Source of the DNA: Woeseiaceae bacterium
GTDB taxonomy: Bacteria; Pseudomonadota; Gammaproteobacteria; Steroidobacterales; Woeseiaceae
Length of the DNA: 57,776 bases
Direction: 5' to 3'
Assembly: GCA_013001045.1 (NCBI GenBank)
Contig: JABDNG010000091.1
Span: 1 to 57,776, forward strand
A model generated the notes under the pieces. The model saw only the letters and a program-made list of their open reading frames with translations. It was not told the DNA's origin and did not search any database. A program made the position numbers and the translations under genes. Positions 1 through 9,800 of this stretch are shown here, piece by piece. Each line of letters starts with the position of its first letter. Positions within the stretch are counted from its first letter, which is position 1.

Positions 1-73
1 TCAATTGGTTACGACACCGACGCGATCGAGCGCGTGCCGCAAAAGTGGTAGGCAAAGAGCAGGAGACGGCGCG

Positions 74-232
74 TTGCGAATCGCGATTATAGGAACGGAT
101 ATTGCCGGCAATGTAGCGGCGTACAAGTTTCGAGACCGCCTTGATATGACTGTGTGTGAGACAGCCAGTTACATCGGTGGTCATACACATACGATCGACG
201 TCGTCGAACGGGCTTTTGGCGCAGCGCCTTAA
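74..232 (+). pseudogene. Truncated 5' remnant of a COG2907-type FAD/NAD-binding oxidoreductase gene
   Basis: The frame begins with a good Shine-Dalgarno (AGGAG, 61-65) eight bases before a TTG at 74. It encodes LRIAIIGTDIAGNVAAY followed by a segment ending in YIGGHTHTIDV. This matches the N-terminal dinucleotide-binding strand-turn-helix of predicted FAD/NAD-binding proteins (COG2907 family), which normally run to about 420 residues and read GxGxxG followed by GGHTHTV. Homology stops after about 45 codons (near base 208) and a stop follows at 232. The glycine motif is also altered to GTDIAG. I read it as the stub of a deleted gene. The identification rests on two short motifs. Confidence 0.6.
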
Positions 233-286
233 TCTGCTCCTGATAAAGGGCTTTTCTCCGCAACTGTATCGGCCCATAATGCGTTG

Positions 287-664
287 ATGCGGGGAATTAT
301 CTTACGGATGATGATCACGATGCTGGGGCTATTCCTTGCATCAAAAATCCTTCCTGGCGTCACGATAGTTGGCTGGGGCAGTTTCATTCTGGCGGCCGTA
401 CTGCTCGGCCTGGCTAACGGAGTTGTGCGTCCGATTGCCTTTGTGCTGACGCTGCCGCTCACTATCATAACTTTGGGACTGTTCCTTTTCGTGCTGAATG
501 CCGCGATGTTCGGTCTCGTGGCGGCGCTACTCGATAATTTTCAGGTCGCGGGATTCTGGTCGGCGGTTTTCGGCGCGATAATTGTGAGCATAACCAGTAC
601 GGTGGCCTCCTGGTACATCGGACCTAACGGCAGGTACGAGGTGTTCGTCCTGCGCCGGCGCTAG
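287..664 (+). CDS. YvlD-type membrane protein (phage holin superfamily IV family)
   Basis: A 125-residue integral membrane protein with four hydrophobic segments, of the COG1950/YvlD family often labelled mycobacterial-phage holin 4. Recognisable features are the N-terminal LGLFLASKILPGV stretch, the LGLANGVVRPI loop and the LPLTIITLGLFLFVLNA helix. Length and topology match the family, whose function is not established despite the holin name. I chose ATG 287 over the TTG three bases upstream; no strong ribosome-binding site separates them. It is followed after 29 bases by a dienelactone hydrolase gene on the same strand. Confidence 0.8.
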   Translation: MRGIILRMMITMLGLFLASKILPGVTIVGWGSFILAAVLLGLANGVVRPIAFVLTLPLTIITLGLFLFVLNAAMFGLVAALLDNFQVAGFWSAVFGAIIVSITSTVASWYIGPNGRYEVFVLRRR

Positions 665-693
665 TCGATAAAACGTGATTGAAGGAGCGAGTA

Positions 694-1416
694 TTGGGCA
701 TTCAGAACCGCCTTATCGAATACCACGATGGCAGCGTCGTACTCGAGGGACTATTAGCATGGGACGACAGCGTTTCGGGGCCACGCCCCGGTGTTCTCGT
801 ATCGCATGCCTGGGGTGGCCGTAGCGACTACGAAGACAGCAAGGCCAACAAGCTGGCAGAGTTGGGTTACGCGGCGTTCTCGCTCGATTTATATGGCAAG
901 GGTGTGCGTGGCGATAGCCCGGAAACAAATGCGGCACTCATGCAGCCGTTTCTGGACAACAGGGCCCTGTTGCAGGAGCGTCTCCTGCTGGCGTTAGCCA
1001 CGTTGCGCGATCAGGGTGAAGTTGACGCCTCAGACGTGGCGGCTATCGGCTTTTGTTTCGGCGGCTTGTGCGTGCTGGATATTGCGCGTACCGGTGAAGA
1101 CCTCGCGGGCGTGGTGAGCTTTCACGGCTTGCTTGGCCCGCCTGGAAACACGGGCGGCAATCGCATTAAGGCAAAGATACTCGTATTGCATGGCTGGGAC
1201 GATCCGATGGCGACACCCGATGCAGTCATTGCCTTGTCCGAGGAATTGACGTCAATGGGCGCGGACTGGCAGCTGCACGCGTATGGCAATACAGTGCATG
1301 CATTTACCAACCCGGCCGCAAACGACCGGGACGCCGGCACGGTTTATGATGCCGCCGCCGACCAGCGATCGTGGATTGCCATGCAGAATTTCCTGCAAGA
1401 GATGTTTGGCCGGTAG
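694..1416 (+). CDS. Dienelactone hydrolase family protein
   Basis: An alpha/beta hydrolase of 240 residues, probably cytoplasmic. Three signatures place it in the dienelactone hydrolase family: the nucleophile elbow GFCFGG with a cysteine nucleophile, the acid in VLHGWDDPMA, and the histidine in VHAFTNP. These enzymes hydrolyse lactones or esters; the substrate here is unknown. The TTG start at 694 is preferred because an AAGGAG site lies six bases upstream (682-687); a TTG at 679 would place that site inside the coding region. It reads directly into the M28 peptidase gene 19 bases later and may be cotranscribed with it. Confidence 0.85.
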   Translation: MGIQNRLIEYHDGSVVLEGLLAWDDSVSGPRPGVLVSHAWGGRSDYEDSKANKLAELGYAAFSLDLYGKGVRGDSPETNAALMQPFLDNRALLQERLLLALATLRDQGEVDASDVAAIGFCFGGLCVLDIARTGEDLAGVVSFHGLLGPPGNTGGNRIKAKILVLHGWDDPMATPDAVIALSEELTSMGADWQLHAYGNTVHAFTNPAANDRDAGTVYDAAADQRSWIAMQNFLQEMFGR

Positions 1417-1435
1417 TCTGCTCGGGAGAACAAGT

Positions 1436-3160
1436 GTGAAGAATCTGGCAATCGTGCTCGCCGCCGTCGCGGCATTGGCCCTGGCAGGGTGTGAAAAACA
1501 GGATGCATCGAGCGGCGCGGACGCTGCCCGCGAGTCGCAACCGCCCGCAGCGGCACAGAGTGACGGAAACCCGGCTGCCGAAAAGGCCGCCGCAGAGATT
1601 CAAGGCGACTATATGCGAGGCATCGTTGTCGAGATTTCCGACGATCGTTACGAAGGTCGTGGACCCGGCAGTCGCGGCGACGTGGCGGCGCGCAAGTACC
1701 TTGCCGAGCAGATGCAGGCTCTCGGCCTGGAGCCCGGCGCCGCGGACGGTGGTTGGGAGCAAGCGTTCGACCTTGTCGGTCTGAACTCATCACAACCGGC
1801 ATCCTGGACATTCGAAGGCCAGGACAAATCGATGACCCTGAAGCAGTGGGACCAGTTCATTGTTGGCAGTGGCGTGCAGGAGTCCCGGGTGAGTATCAGG
1901 GATGCCGAAGTCGTCTTCGTCGGTTACGGGATCCAGGCACCCGAGTACGACTGGGATGACTACAAGGGGGCCGACCTTAAAGACAAGATTCTGCTCATGA
2001 TGAATAACGATCCGGACTGGGACCCGGAGCTTTTTGGCGGCGATACGCGACTGTGGTATGGCCGCTGGGATTACAAGTACCTGAGCGCCGCGCGCCAGGG
2101 GGCGGCCGGCGCGATTATTATCCATACGGCGCCGTCGGCCGGCTATCCGTTCCAGGTCGTGCAGACATCCTGGACCGGCGTCCAGTATGAATTACCGGCG
2201 GGAGATGAGCCGCGTACTCAGGTGAACGCGTGGCTTACCGAGGACGCAGCACGTGACCTGGTTCAAATGGCGGGGTTGGATCTGGACGAGTTGCGAGAAG
2301 CCGCGTTCAACCGGGACTTCAAACCGGTGCCGTTGGGCGTCACGACATCGATCGACATGGACGTAGAGCTGCAACGCGTGCAATCGGCCAACGTTCTCGG
2401 CCTGATCCCGGGCAGCGACCCCGATCTCAGTGACGAAGTCGTCATATACACCGCGCATCACGATCATCTCGGAATCGGCACGCCCAATGACGACGGCGAC
2501 GCGATCTACAACGGCGCGCTGGACAACGCGACGGGTGTGGCTCAGACGCTGGCCATTGCCAAGGCGATCAAATCGTTACCTGCTGCACCACGACGGTCCG
2601 TCTTGATCGCCCTGGTTGGTGCAGAAGAACAAGGCTTGCTGGGCTCCGAGTACTACGCCGCCAACCCGACATTCGCACCCGGGAAGATCGCCGCCAACCT
2701 GAATTTCGACGGTGGCAATATCTGGGGTCACACGCACGACGTGACATTCGTTGGACTCGGGAAATCATCGATCGACCAGATCGCAACGATGATTGCAGCG
2801 GAGCAGGGGCGCGTTGTGAAGCCCGACCAGTTTGCTGATAAGGGGTATTTTTATCGCTCCGATCAATTCAGTTTTGCGAAGATCGGTGTTCCCGCGATGT
2901 ATCTCGACACGGGTACGGATTTTGTCGACCGCCCGGCCGAGTGGGGCCGGCAACAACAGGACCACTATACCGAGGTGAATTACCATCAGCCGTCAGACGA
3001 ATACGATCCGAGCTGGAGTTTTGACGGGATGGTTGATGACGCGCTGCTTGGCTACTGGACGGGCCTCGCAATTGCTAACGCTGCTGAATTACCGACCTGG
3101 AACCCAGGTGACGAGTTTGAGGCGGCCCGACTCGAAGCACTCGCCGCGCCGACTGAATAA
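1436..3160 (+). CDS. Exported M28 family zinc metallopeptidase (lipoprotein)
   Basis: Predicted 574-residue periplasm-facing lipoprotein. The GTG start at 1436 follows GGGAGA and gives a classic signal peptide ending in the lipobox ALAGC. A PA-like inserted domain (about residues 155-260, FVGYGIQAPEYDWDDY) is followed by the M28 aminopeptidase fold. Visible metal and catalytic residues are HHDHLG (near 341), the aspartate of GALDNATG (near 363) and the glutamate pair of AEEQGLLGS (near 397). Family members are co-catalytic two-zinc aminopeptidases or carboxypeptidases. Function is inferred as trimming of peptides in the envelope. Confidence 0.88.
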   Translation: MKNLAIVLAAVAALALAGCEKQDASSGADAARESQPPAAAQSDGNPAAEKAAAEIQGDYMRGIVVEISDDRYEGRGPGSRGDVAARKYLAEQMQALGLEPGAADGGWEQAFDLVGLNSSQPASWTFEGQDKSMTLKQWDQFIVGSGVQESRVSIRDAEVVFVGYGIQAPEYDWDDYKGADLKDKILLMMNNDPDWDPELFGGDTRLWYGRWDYKYLSAARQGAAGAIIIHTAPSAGYPFQVVQTSWTGVQYELPAGDEPRTQVNAWLTEDAARDLVQMAGLDLDELREAAFNRDFKPVPLGVTTSIDMDVELQRVQSANVLGLIPGSDPDLSDEVVIYTAHHDHLGIGTPNDDGDAIYNGALDNATGVAQTLAIAKAIKSLPAAPRRSVLIALVGAEEQGLLGSEYYAANPTFAPGKIAANLNFDGGNIWGHTHDVTFVGLGKSSIDQIATMIAAEQGRVVKPDQFADKGYFYRSDQFSFAKIGVPAMYLDTGTDFVDRPAEWGRQQQDHYTEVNYHQPSDEYDPSWSFDGMVDDALLGYWTGLAIANAAELPTWNPGDEFEAARLEALAAPTE

Positions 3161-3183
3161 TGACCGGCGGCGTATTTTGCGGC

Positions 3184-5502
3184 CTATGAGCGACGAAAGC
3201 GACTGAAAAAGCCGGTCTTGGTGCGCTCTTCTGGCTCGTCATCGACGGGAGGGCTTGGTACTTTCAGCGCCTTTAACGTGTTTGTGAGCGAGGTGTCGAT
3301 CTGATCCTCAATGGGCTTGGGAGCCTCGGTGACCCCATTGCCGTTGGCATGCGACGCCCCGGCATTCGGCGGTGTATTGCGCAAGTCCGTGTTGAGGGCA
3401 CGTGCCATCTTCAAACGTTGCGATGCCGTTAAGTCGATCCTGGAAGTAGCCGTCGGCAGTGGCGCTTCAAGGGATATTTCTTGCAGCGGTGTCGGTGCGA
3501 CCGACTTGGCTGGTTTGGGCTGCTGATCATCGTTCGCCGGCGTGCCGGCTGGAGGATTGGCGATCATCTGAGCGGCGATCATGCCAAGTCCCGTGCCAAA
3601 CAGGGTTTCGGCCATCTTGTCGTCGATGTCATCCAGCGTTTTCGCATTGCCGATTTCCGCTGCGATCGCGCCGAGATCGGCACCGGGCATTTCGGCCGGT
3701 TCCGGTGATTGGGCATCCTCGGGTTCATCCGCAAAGGGATTCCCGACGCCTGTTTCGATCGACTTATCCAGCGTGATTTCGGGCAGGTCGTTGCCTTCTT
3801 CGGACGCGCCATGCGCGAACGCCATTGCCTGTTCCAGCGCGTCGAGATCGGGTTTGGGTTCGGCGCTCACAGGCTGCTGATCGGACTCGGCGGCCACTTC
3901 GAGCTGCGCGAAATCTGCGTCTGGCTCTAGTGCCATGCTCAGAACATCCTCAGCAAGCGGTTCTTCCTCGGCCACAAGCTCCGGAATGTCCTCGGCGACC
4001 GGTTGTTCCTCGGCCACAAGCTCCGGAATGTCCTCGGCGACCGGTTGTTCCTCGGCAACAAGCTCCGGAATGTCCTCGACGACCGGTTGTTCCTCGGCAA
4101 CAAGCTCTGGAATGTCCTCTGCGACCGGTTGTTCCTCGGTGACAGGCTCCGGAATGTCCTCGACAACCGGTTGTACCTCGGCGACAAGCTCCGGAATGTC
4201 CTCGACGACCGGTTGTTCCTCCGCGACAAGCTCCGGAATGTCCTCGACGACCGGCTGTTCCTCCGCGACAAGCTCAGGAATGTCCTCGACGACCGCTTGT
4301 TCCTCCGCGATAAGCTCAGGAATGTCCTCGGCGACCGAATCTTCCTCTGCCACAAGCTCCGGAGCTGGGTCTACGAGCGGCTCAGGGGTGAGTTCCGGAA
4401 TGCAGAGTTCGACAGGTTCTGCCTCGATGTCGGCGACGGCGTCGGAGGTATCCTGTGACACCTGCACGGCTTCGGGTTGTTCGGGTTCCGTCGCTTGCGG
4501 CTCGGCCTCGGTGTCGAGCGCCGCAAACTTCGGTGCGAGAATCGCAAGGTCTGGCAGCGTATCCTGAATCAGGTGCGGAATGTCGTCCTGAGCTTCCGGC
4601 GTGTCCTTATCGTCTGGCTTTTCTTCAGGCTGTTCGTCGAGCTGTTCTTCTGGCGGTTGTTCGCTTTCAGGTGTCGAGAAATCAAAATCATCGGCCTCAA
4701 GGCCGAATTCCTCGTTCGCAATTGTCGCAACAAAACTTGCCGTAATCGAATTCATCTGCTGTGCCGCGGCTGCGGTCAGGACGGAGTCGATCAGGTTATT
4801 GGCGATTCTCGGAATGCCGCCACTTAGCTGCTGCAGCAAGTCTGATGACCGGTCATCAAATAGCTGTTCAAAATCCCCGCCCGCCTGCCGGAAGCCGTGC
4901 ATCAAGTAGCCACGCATTTCCGCGGCACAGAGTGGCGCAATGCGATGACGTTGGCGGACCCTTTGCTGCAACTGGCCGAGCTGCGGTTCTTTCATGAACT
5001 CGGTAATGCGTTCGTCGCCCATCAGGATGATGCTGGCGCCGTCCGAATCACCGGCATCTGCGGCGGTCAGCGCTTCCAGTTCTGCGAGGGTATCTGTGCC
5101 GGTTCTCAGCGCTTCCTCGACGACGATGAATACCTTAACCTCGGCTTCCTGGAGTTCCCTTAGCTTTTTGCGAAGCGCCGAAAACCGCTGAATGGTGCCA
5201 GCAGGCCGGTCCTTCACACCGAGGACGACCAGCAACGATTCGAGCACATCGTTCGCATCCATCTTCATTCGGCCAACACGAATCGTCTTGTATTTACTGC
5301 CTGTGCCTTCCAGCGCGCGGTGGACCAGTGTCGTTTTGCCAGTACCAACCGGGCCCGAGACCACAACGACGGCGTCCTGTGTCGCCAGCGCTTTTCGGAA
5401 ACCATTCATGGTTTTCGCCGTCTGGGGACCGACAAAGACGTCAGCACCTGTCGCCAGGGCTGGGAAGGGGCGCTTATTTAGCCCGAATTTCTGCTCGTAC
5501 AT
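3184..5502 (-). CDS. ExeA/MshM-like AAA ATPase with acidic repeat tail
   Basis: 772 residues. The N-terminal 270 form an ExeA/GspA-like AAA ATPase: the family opening MYEQKFGLNKRPFP, Walker A GPVGTGKTT (residues 50-58), and a Walker B-like VFIVVEEA near 125. In ExeA and MshM this domain powers secretin or pilus assembly. The rest is acidic and low in complexity. Residues about 380-519 hold ten tandem copies of a 14-residue unit, consensus PELVAEEQPVVEDI. The usual peptidoglycan-binding or membrane segment of ExeA is not visible and no secretion genes lie nearby, so the partner is unknown. An AAAGGG site precedes the ATG. Confidence 0.75.
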   Translation of the reverse strand: MYEQKFGLNKRPFPALATGADVFVGPQTAKTMNGFRKALATQDAVVVVSGPVGTGKTTLVHRALEGTGSKYKTIRVGRMKMDANDVLESLLVVLGVKDRPAGTIQRFSALRKKLRELQEAEVKVFIVVEEALRTGTDTLAELEALTAADAGDSDGASIILMGDERITEFMKEPQLGQLQQRVRQRHRIAPLCAAEMRGYLMHGFRQAGGDFEQLFDDRSSDLLQQLSGGIPRIANNLIDSVLTAAAAQQMNSITASFVATIANEEFGLEADDFDFSTPESEQPPEEQLDEQPEEKPDDKDTPEAQDDIPHLIQDTLPDLAILAPKFAALDTEAEPQATEPEQPEAVQVSQDTSDAVADIEAEPVELCIPELTPEPLVDPAPELVAEEDSVAEDIPELIAEEQAVVEDIPELVAEEQPVVEDIPELVAEEQPVVEDIPELVAEVQPVVEDIPEPVTEEQPVAEDIPELVAEEQPVVEDIPELVAEEQPVAEDIPELVAEEQPVAEDIPELVAEEEPLAEDVLSMALEPDADFAQLEVAAESDQQPVSAEPKPDLDALEQAMAFAHGASEEGNDLPEITLDKSIETGVGNPFADEPEDAQSPEPAEMPGADLGAIAAEIGNAKTLDDIDDKMAETLFGTGLGMIAAQMIANPPAGTPANDDQQPKPAKSVAPTPLQEISLEAPLPTATSRIDLTASQRLKMARALNTDLRNTPPNAGASHANGNGVTEAPKPIEDQIDTSLTNTLKALKVPSPPVDDEPEERTKTGFFSRFRRS
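3945..4364 (-). repeat. Ten tandem 42-bp in-frame repeats in the ATPase gene
   Basis: A 42-base unit (for example + strand CTCCGGAATGTCCTCGGCGA onward) recurs ten times without spacers. It encodes PELVAEEQPVVEDI with conservative changes; the outermost copies are the most diverged (PELVAEEDSVAEDI and PELVAEEEPLAEDV) and the inner ones nearly identical. This pattern suggests expansion by slippage or unequal recombination from the middle. Copy number probably varies between strains. Confidence 0.9.
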
Positions 5503-5577
5503 GACCGATTGATCACCCTTTAGTTTGGCCAGAACCGGTTAATGGCCGCGGTAGAACGACAGTCTGTTTCCAAAGCA

Positions 5578-5630
5578 ACCGGATTTCATGGAGTTATGTC
5601 ACAAAAATGGATGTCCGGCCGAAATCCGGT
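5578..5630. repeat. 10-bp perfect inverted repeat upstream of RND operon
   Basis: ACCGGATTTC at 5578-5587 is matched by its exact complement GAAATCCGGT at 5621-5630, with a 33-base spacer. It lies in the 248-base gap between the divergent ATPase gene and the efflux adaptor gene. It could be a split operator or a long-loop RNA structure. No dedicated regulator gene is adjacent. Confidence 0.5.
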
Positions 5631-5750
5631 GGGATCCGCTGCGGCGCAAAACAGTTCGAACAAACCCCTGATTTTGTGTTCAAAAACCGTCAGACTACGC
5701 GTTTCCACGACACCAATAAGACGCGCAAGCCGCATCAGGACCCTCGACAA

Positions 5751-6899
5751 ATGCGAATCCTTCTCATTTTAGGAATCCCAGTTCTGGCGATCGCCGCCGC
5801 CATCGCGATGATGGGCTTGCGGGAAGAGCCACCCAAAAAAGAGCGGGTCGACCTGGATCCACTCGTTGATGTCATCGTTTTGGAGGCGAGGACAACGAAC
5901 TTCGAGGTTCGGAGCCAGGGGACAATTCGCCCGAAAACAGAGACGATTCTCAGCGCCGAGGTGTCCGGCACTATTTCGAGCATCTCACCGAAATTCGTCG
6001 CGGGCGGCGTATTCAAGGCCAATGAAATCCTGATGCGTATTGATCCGACCAACTACAAAGTTGCTGTCGATCAGGCGGAAGCGTTGGTCGCACAGCGACA
6101 AATCGAATACGACGGTGCCAGAAAACTCAGGAGCCAGGGGTATCGCGCCGAAGCCGAATACGCGTCAGCCGTAGCCGCTCTTGCAAGCGCGAAAGCGGAA
6201 CACGTTCGCTCGAAAAAGAACCTGCAGAGAACGTACATCCGGTTGCCTTACGAGGGCATCGTGCGAAGCAAGGAATCCGACCTCGGACAATTCGTCAATC
6301 CGGGTACACGGCTGGGCGTTACATTCGCGACCGACATCGCAGAGGTTCGTTTGCCGTTGACGGATCTGGACCTCGCGTTTGTCAATTTGCCCGAGGCAAT
6401 CGATGTTGCTGAAGCCGGCGGCGCCGACGGCCCTGCCGTCGTTCTTTTCGCAATGCGTAAAGGACAAGCAACAGAATGGCCTGCGACAATCGTACGGACG
6501 GAAGGTGTCGTGGATGAAAAGAGCCGCGTGACCTATGCGGTTGCCCGTGTCGTCGATCCCTATCGCTTGCACTCCAAGGGTCCCGCGCTGCCGATGGGTA
6601 CCTTTGTGTCCGCGAGAATTAAAGGCGCAGCTGTCTCCGGCCTCTTTCGGATTCCGAATTCTGCGGTTCGCGGCGGCAACGAACTGTTATTCGTCGATGC
6701 CGACAATACCTTACGTATCCGGCAAGTCGACATTATTCGTTCGGATTCAGAGTATTCGTACTTCCGGGGGGCGAATGAAGGCGAGCTCGCTGTCACTTCC
6801 GCTCTCGAGGCGCCAATAGACGGGATGGCACTACGAACGTCTGCCGACGACGACGGGTCCTCGAAAATAGCAACCACGGAAATCGGTGATGAAGGATGA
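5751..6899 (+). CDS. RND efflux periplasmic adaptor (membrane fusion protein)
   Basis: A 382-residue HlyD/AcrA-type adaptor that links an inner-membrane RND pump to an outer-membrane channel. The ATG at 5751 gives an N-terminal membrane anchor (RILLILGIPVLAIAAAIAM). Then come the lipoyl/barrel-sandwich halves (VRSQGTIRPKTETILSAEVSG and LPYEGIVRSKE) around a short alpha-hairpin rich in Ala and Glu. AGGA lies ten bases before the start. The stop overlaps the pump start as ATGA, indicating translational coupling. No TolC-like gene is present in the window, so an external channel must be recruited. Confidence 0.9.
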   Translation: MRILLILGIPVLAIAAAIAMMGLREEPPKKERVDLDPLVDVIVLEARTTNFEVRSQGTIRPKTETILSAEVSGTISSISPKFVAGGVFKANEILMRIDPTNYKVAVDQAEALVAQRQIEYDGARKLRSQGYRAEAEYASAVAALASAKAEHVRSKKNLQRTYIRLPYEGIVRSKESDLGQFVNPGTRLGVTFATDIAEVRLPLTDLDLAFVNLPEAIDVAEAGGADGPAVVLFAMRKGQATEWPATIVRTEGVVDEKSRVTYAVARVVDPYRLHSKGPALPMGTFVSARIKGAAVSGLFRIPNSAVRGGNELLFVDADNTLRIRQVDIIRSDSEYSYFRGANEGELAVTSALEAPIDGMALRTSADDDGSSKIATTEIGDEG

Positions 6900-9800
6900 A
6901 AGCTCGCGGTACGACGAATCAGAAAGGGATAATTGCATGGTTCGCCACAAACCACGTTGCTGCGAATCTGTTGATGTTGTTCATTATTGTCGCCGGCATC
7001 ATATCCCTTTTTACGATTCGCAAGCAGACGACTCCGGATTTTGAGCTCAATACCGTACGCGTGCAGGTTGCCTACCTGGGCGCAGCGCCGCAAGAGGTGG
7101 AAGAAGGCGTCGTCGTCAAAATCGAAGAGGCGATTCAGGACATCAAAGGTATCGTCAAACTTACCGGTCGTGCGTCCGAAGGAATGGGGCGAGTAACGGC
7201 GGAAGTGTCGTCAGGTTATGACCTCAATGAGGTCTTGAACGAAATCAAGACACGTGTCGACGCGATTTCAACGTTTCCGGGGCTTACGGAAAAACCGGTC
7301 ATCTTCAAGGAAGAAATACCCATCCATGTTGTGTTCGTGGCAATACATGGGGCGCTCGACGAATTTTCACGTAAAGCCATCGCACAGGATGTTCGAGACG
7401 AATTGATGCGATTACCCGACGTATCGCAGGTGCAGTTCTTGGGCGACCGAGCCTACGAGATCAGCATCGAAGTGTCGGAGAACGTGTTACGCCAGTACGG
7501 ATTGACCATGAGCGAGGTCTCTCAGGCTGTCAAGAACTCGTCCGTCGATTTGCCCGGCGGGACGATCAAGTCGGACGGCGGGGACATTTTGTTGCGTACC
7601 GAAGGTCAGGTGTATACAGGCCGTGAATTTGGCGCACTCGTGTTGCGCACGTTTGCAGACGGCACGCGCCTGACGTTGAACGATATAGCGACTATCAAAG
7701 ACGGCTTTGTGGAAGAAGAGGGTTACGGTCGATTTGATGGTGACCGTACCGCGACGCTGCGGGTTCTTGCCAGCGGCGAGCAAAACGAACTCGCAACAGC
7801 GGCCGTCGTGCAAGAGTATGTTGACAAGAAAAGCGCGACTCTGCCGAGCGGCGTACAGATGGACATCTGGGTCAATCGTTCCCATTACCTGAAGGGCAGG
7901 CTGCAAATGATGAGCAGCAACATGTGGCAAGGCGCGCTTCTCGTGTTCGTCTTGTTGTCGTTGTTTCTGCGCATCAAGGTGGCCGCATGGGTCGTGCTGG
8001 GCATTCCGATTACGTTTCTCGGCGCCCTGTGGCTCATGCCGTTCGGCCCGTGGCCGGTAACGATCAATATGATGAGCCTGTTCGGGTTCATCATCGTGCT
8101 TGGCATTGTCGTTGATGATGCGATTATCATCGGCGAGAGTATTTACACAAAAATACGCGCCGATGGACATTCGCTCGATAATGTCATTTCGGGTGCAAAA
8201 CGCGTCGCGACCCCCGCAACGTTCGGTGTTTTGACAACCATAGCCGCGTTTGCACCACTGTTATTCGTCGGCGGCATTGCGGGGCCGTTCTTTGAGGCGA
8301 TTTCCGTAGTAGTCGTGTTGTGCCTGATGTTTTCGCTTGTCGAATCCAAGTTGATTCTGCCCGCGCATCTTGTACACACAAAGATTGAACCGGTTGATGA
8401 GGAGGATCTGTTCAACCCGCAACGTCGTGTCGGTCGATGGGAACGCGTTCCGCGCTTCTTCCTGAAAATCCAACGTCACGTGCAGCACGGCCTGCACAAT
8501 GTGATCAATAACCACTATCGGCCAATGGTCGAGAAGGCCGTGGACAATCGCGGAATAACAACGTCAATATTCGTCGCAATGCTGATCCTGACCGTTGGCA
8601 CATTGGCGAGCGGCATCGTCAAATTCGAAATATTCCCGGATCAGGCCAGTGATTTCATCCAGGTGCAGGTCGAGATGCAAACCGGATCTGCTCCAAGTGA
8701 GCGCGATCGTGTGCTCACTTCGCTGGAGAATACGATCATCGCGATGAATGCGGAGTATGTCGAGGAGAACCCGGATTCATTGCCGATGATGCAGCACGTT
8801 GGGGCGTTCACACAGGGCAACACCGGCGGCATTATCTTCATGGAGATGCCCTTGTCCGAGGACAGGCCCTTTGACGGTGAGGAGATTAGCAAGCGTTGGC
8901 GCGAGCGAGTTGGGGAGTTTGTCGGCGTCAAGGAGCTGACGTTTGTCGATGCACAACACCTCGGCGGCGGCCCGCCGCTGAGTTTCCGCCTGAGCGGCAG
9001 CAACTACGAGGCGCTCGAAAAAGCGGCCGGCGAACTTGAGGCCGAACTCTCGGACTACGAAGGCATTTTTGATATTCGCAATACGCTCAATAGCGGTGGC
9101 GAGGAAATTCGCTTGCAGATCACGCCTGAGGCCGAGGCACTTGGACTGACGATGTCGGCGTTGGGCCGGCAGGTGCGGCAAGCATTCTATGGTGAGGAAG
9201 CGCAGCGTATTCAGCGAGGCAAGGACGAGCTGAAGGTGATGGTGCGGTATCCGGCAGACGAGCGGCGCTCAATTTCCGACCTGAAGAATATGAGGATTCG
9301 AACGCCCGGCGGAGACGAAGTACCGTTTTCATCGGTCGCCGACATTTCATTCGGCAAGGGCTATTCGAGTATTTCCAGGCTCAATCGTGAACGGACGATC
9401 ACAGTGTCTGCGGACATCGACCCTGACATCGTCGAATCGGCTGAGATAGTAGAGACAATATCCGACGAGTACATTCCGGTTCTGCTGGCGAAATATCCCA
9501 GCGTCAGTTACGGGCTGGAAGGAGCGAGTCAGGAGCTCGTCAACTTACAACGAAATATGTCGGTCGCGTTCATCGCAGCACTATTTCTGATCTATGCATT
9601 GATCGCTATTCCCTTGCATTCCTACAGTCAGCCTCTAATCATAATGTCGGTAATTCCTTTCGGCATAATTGGCGCGGTGCTGGGTCACATCATCATGGGC
9701 CGTTCGGTCAGCATGTTCTCGTTGTTCGGACTCGTCGCGCTCGCCGGTGTAGTTGTGAACGATAGTCTGATTATGATCGATTTCATTAACAAAGCTCGCG

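Noticed and set aside
3945-4364. Regular repeats that could suggest a CRISPR array
   Set aside because: The 42-bp units are contiguous, have no spacers and keep a reading frame, so they are coding tandem repeats.
3935-4567. Long plus-strand Ser/Gly-rich frame opposite the ATPase repeats
   Set aside because: It is the antisense reading of the 42-bp repeats; its repeat composition follows from the real gene on the other strand, and no ribosome-binding site fits.
5542-5750. Frames in the gap before the efflux adaptor, and in-frame extension of the adaptor
   Set aside because: The extension lacks signal or adaptor features and would bury the clear membrane anchor starting at 5751.
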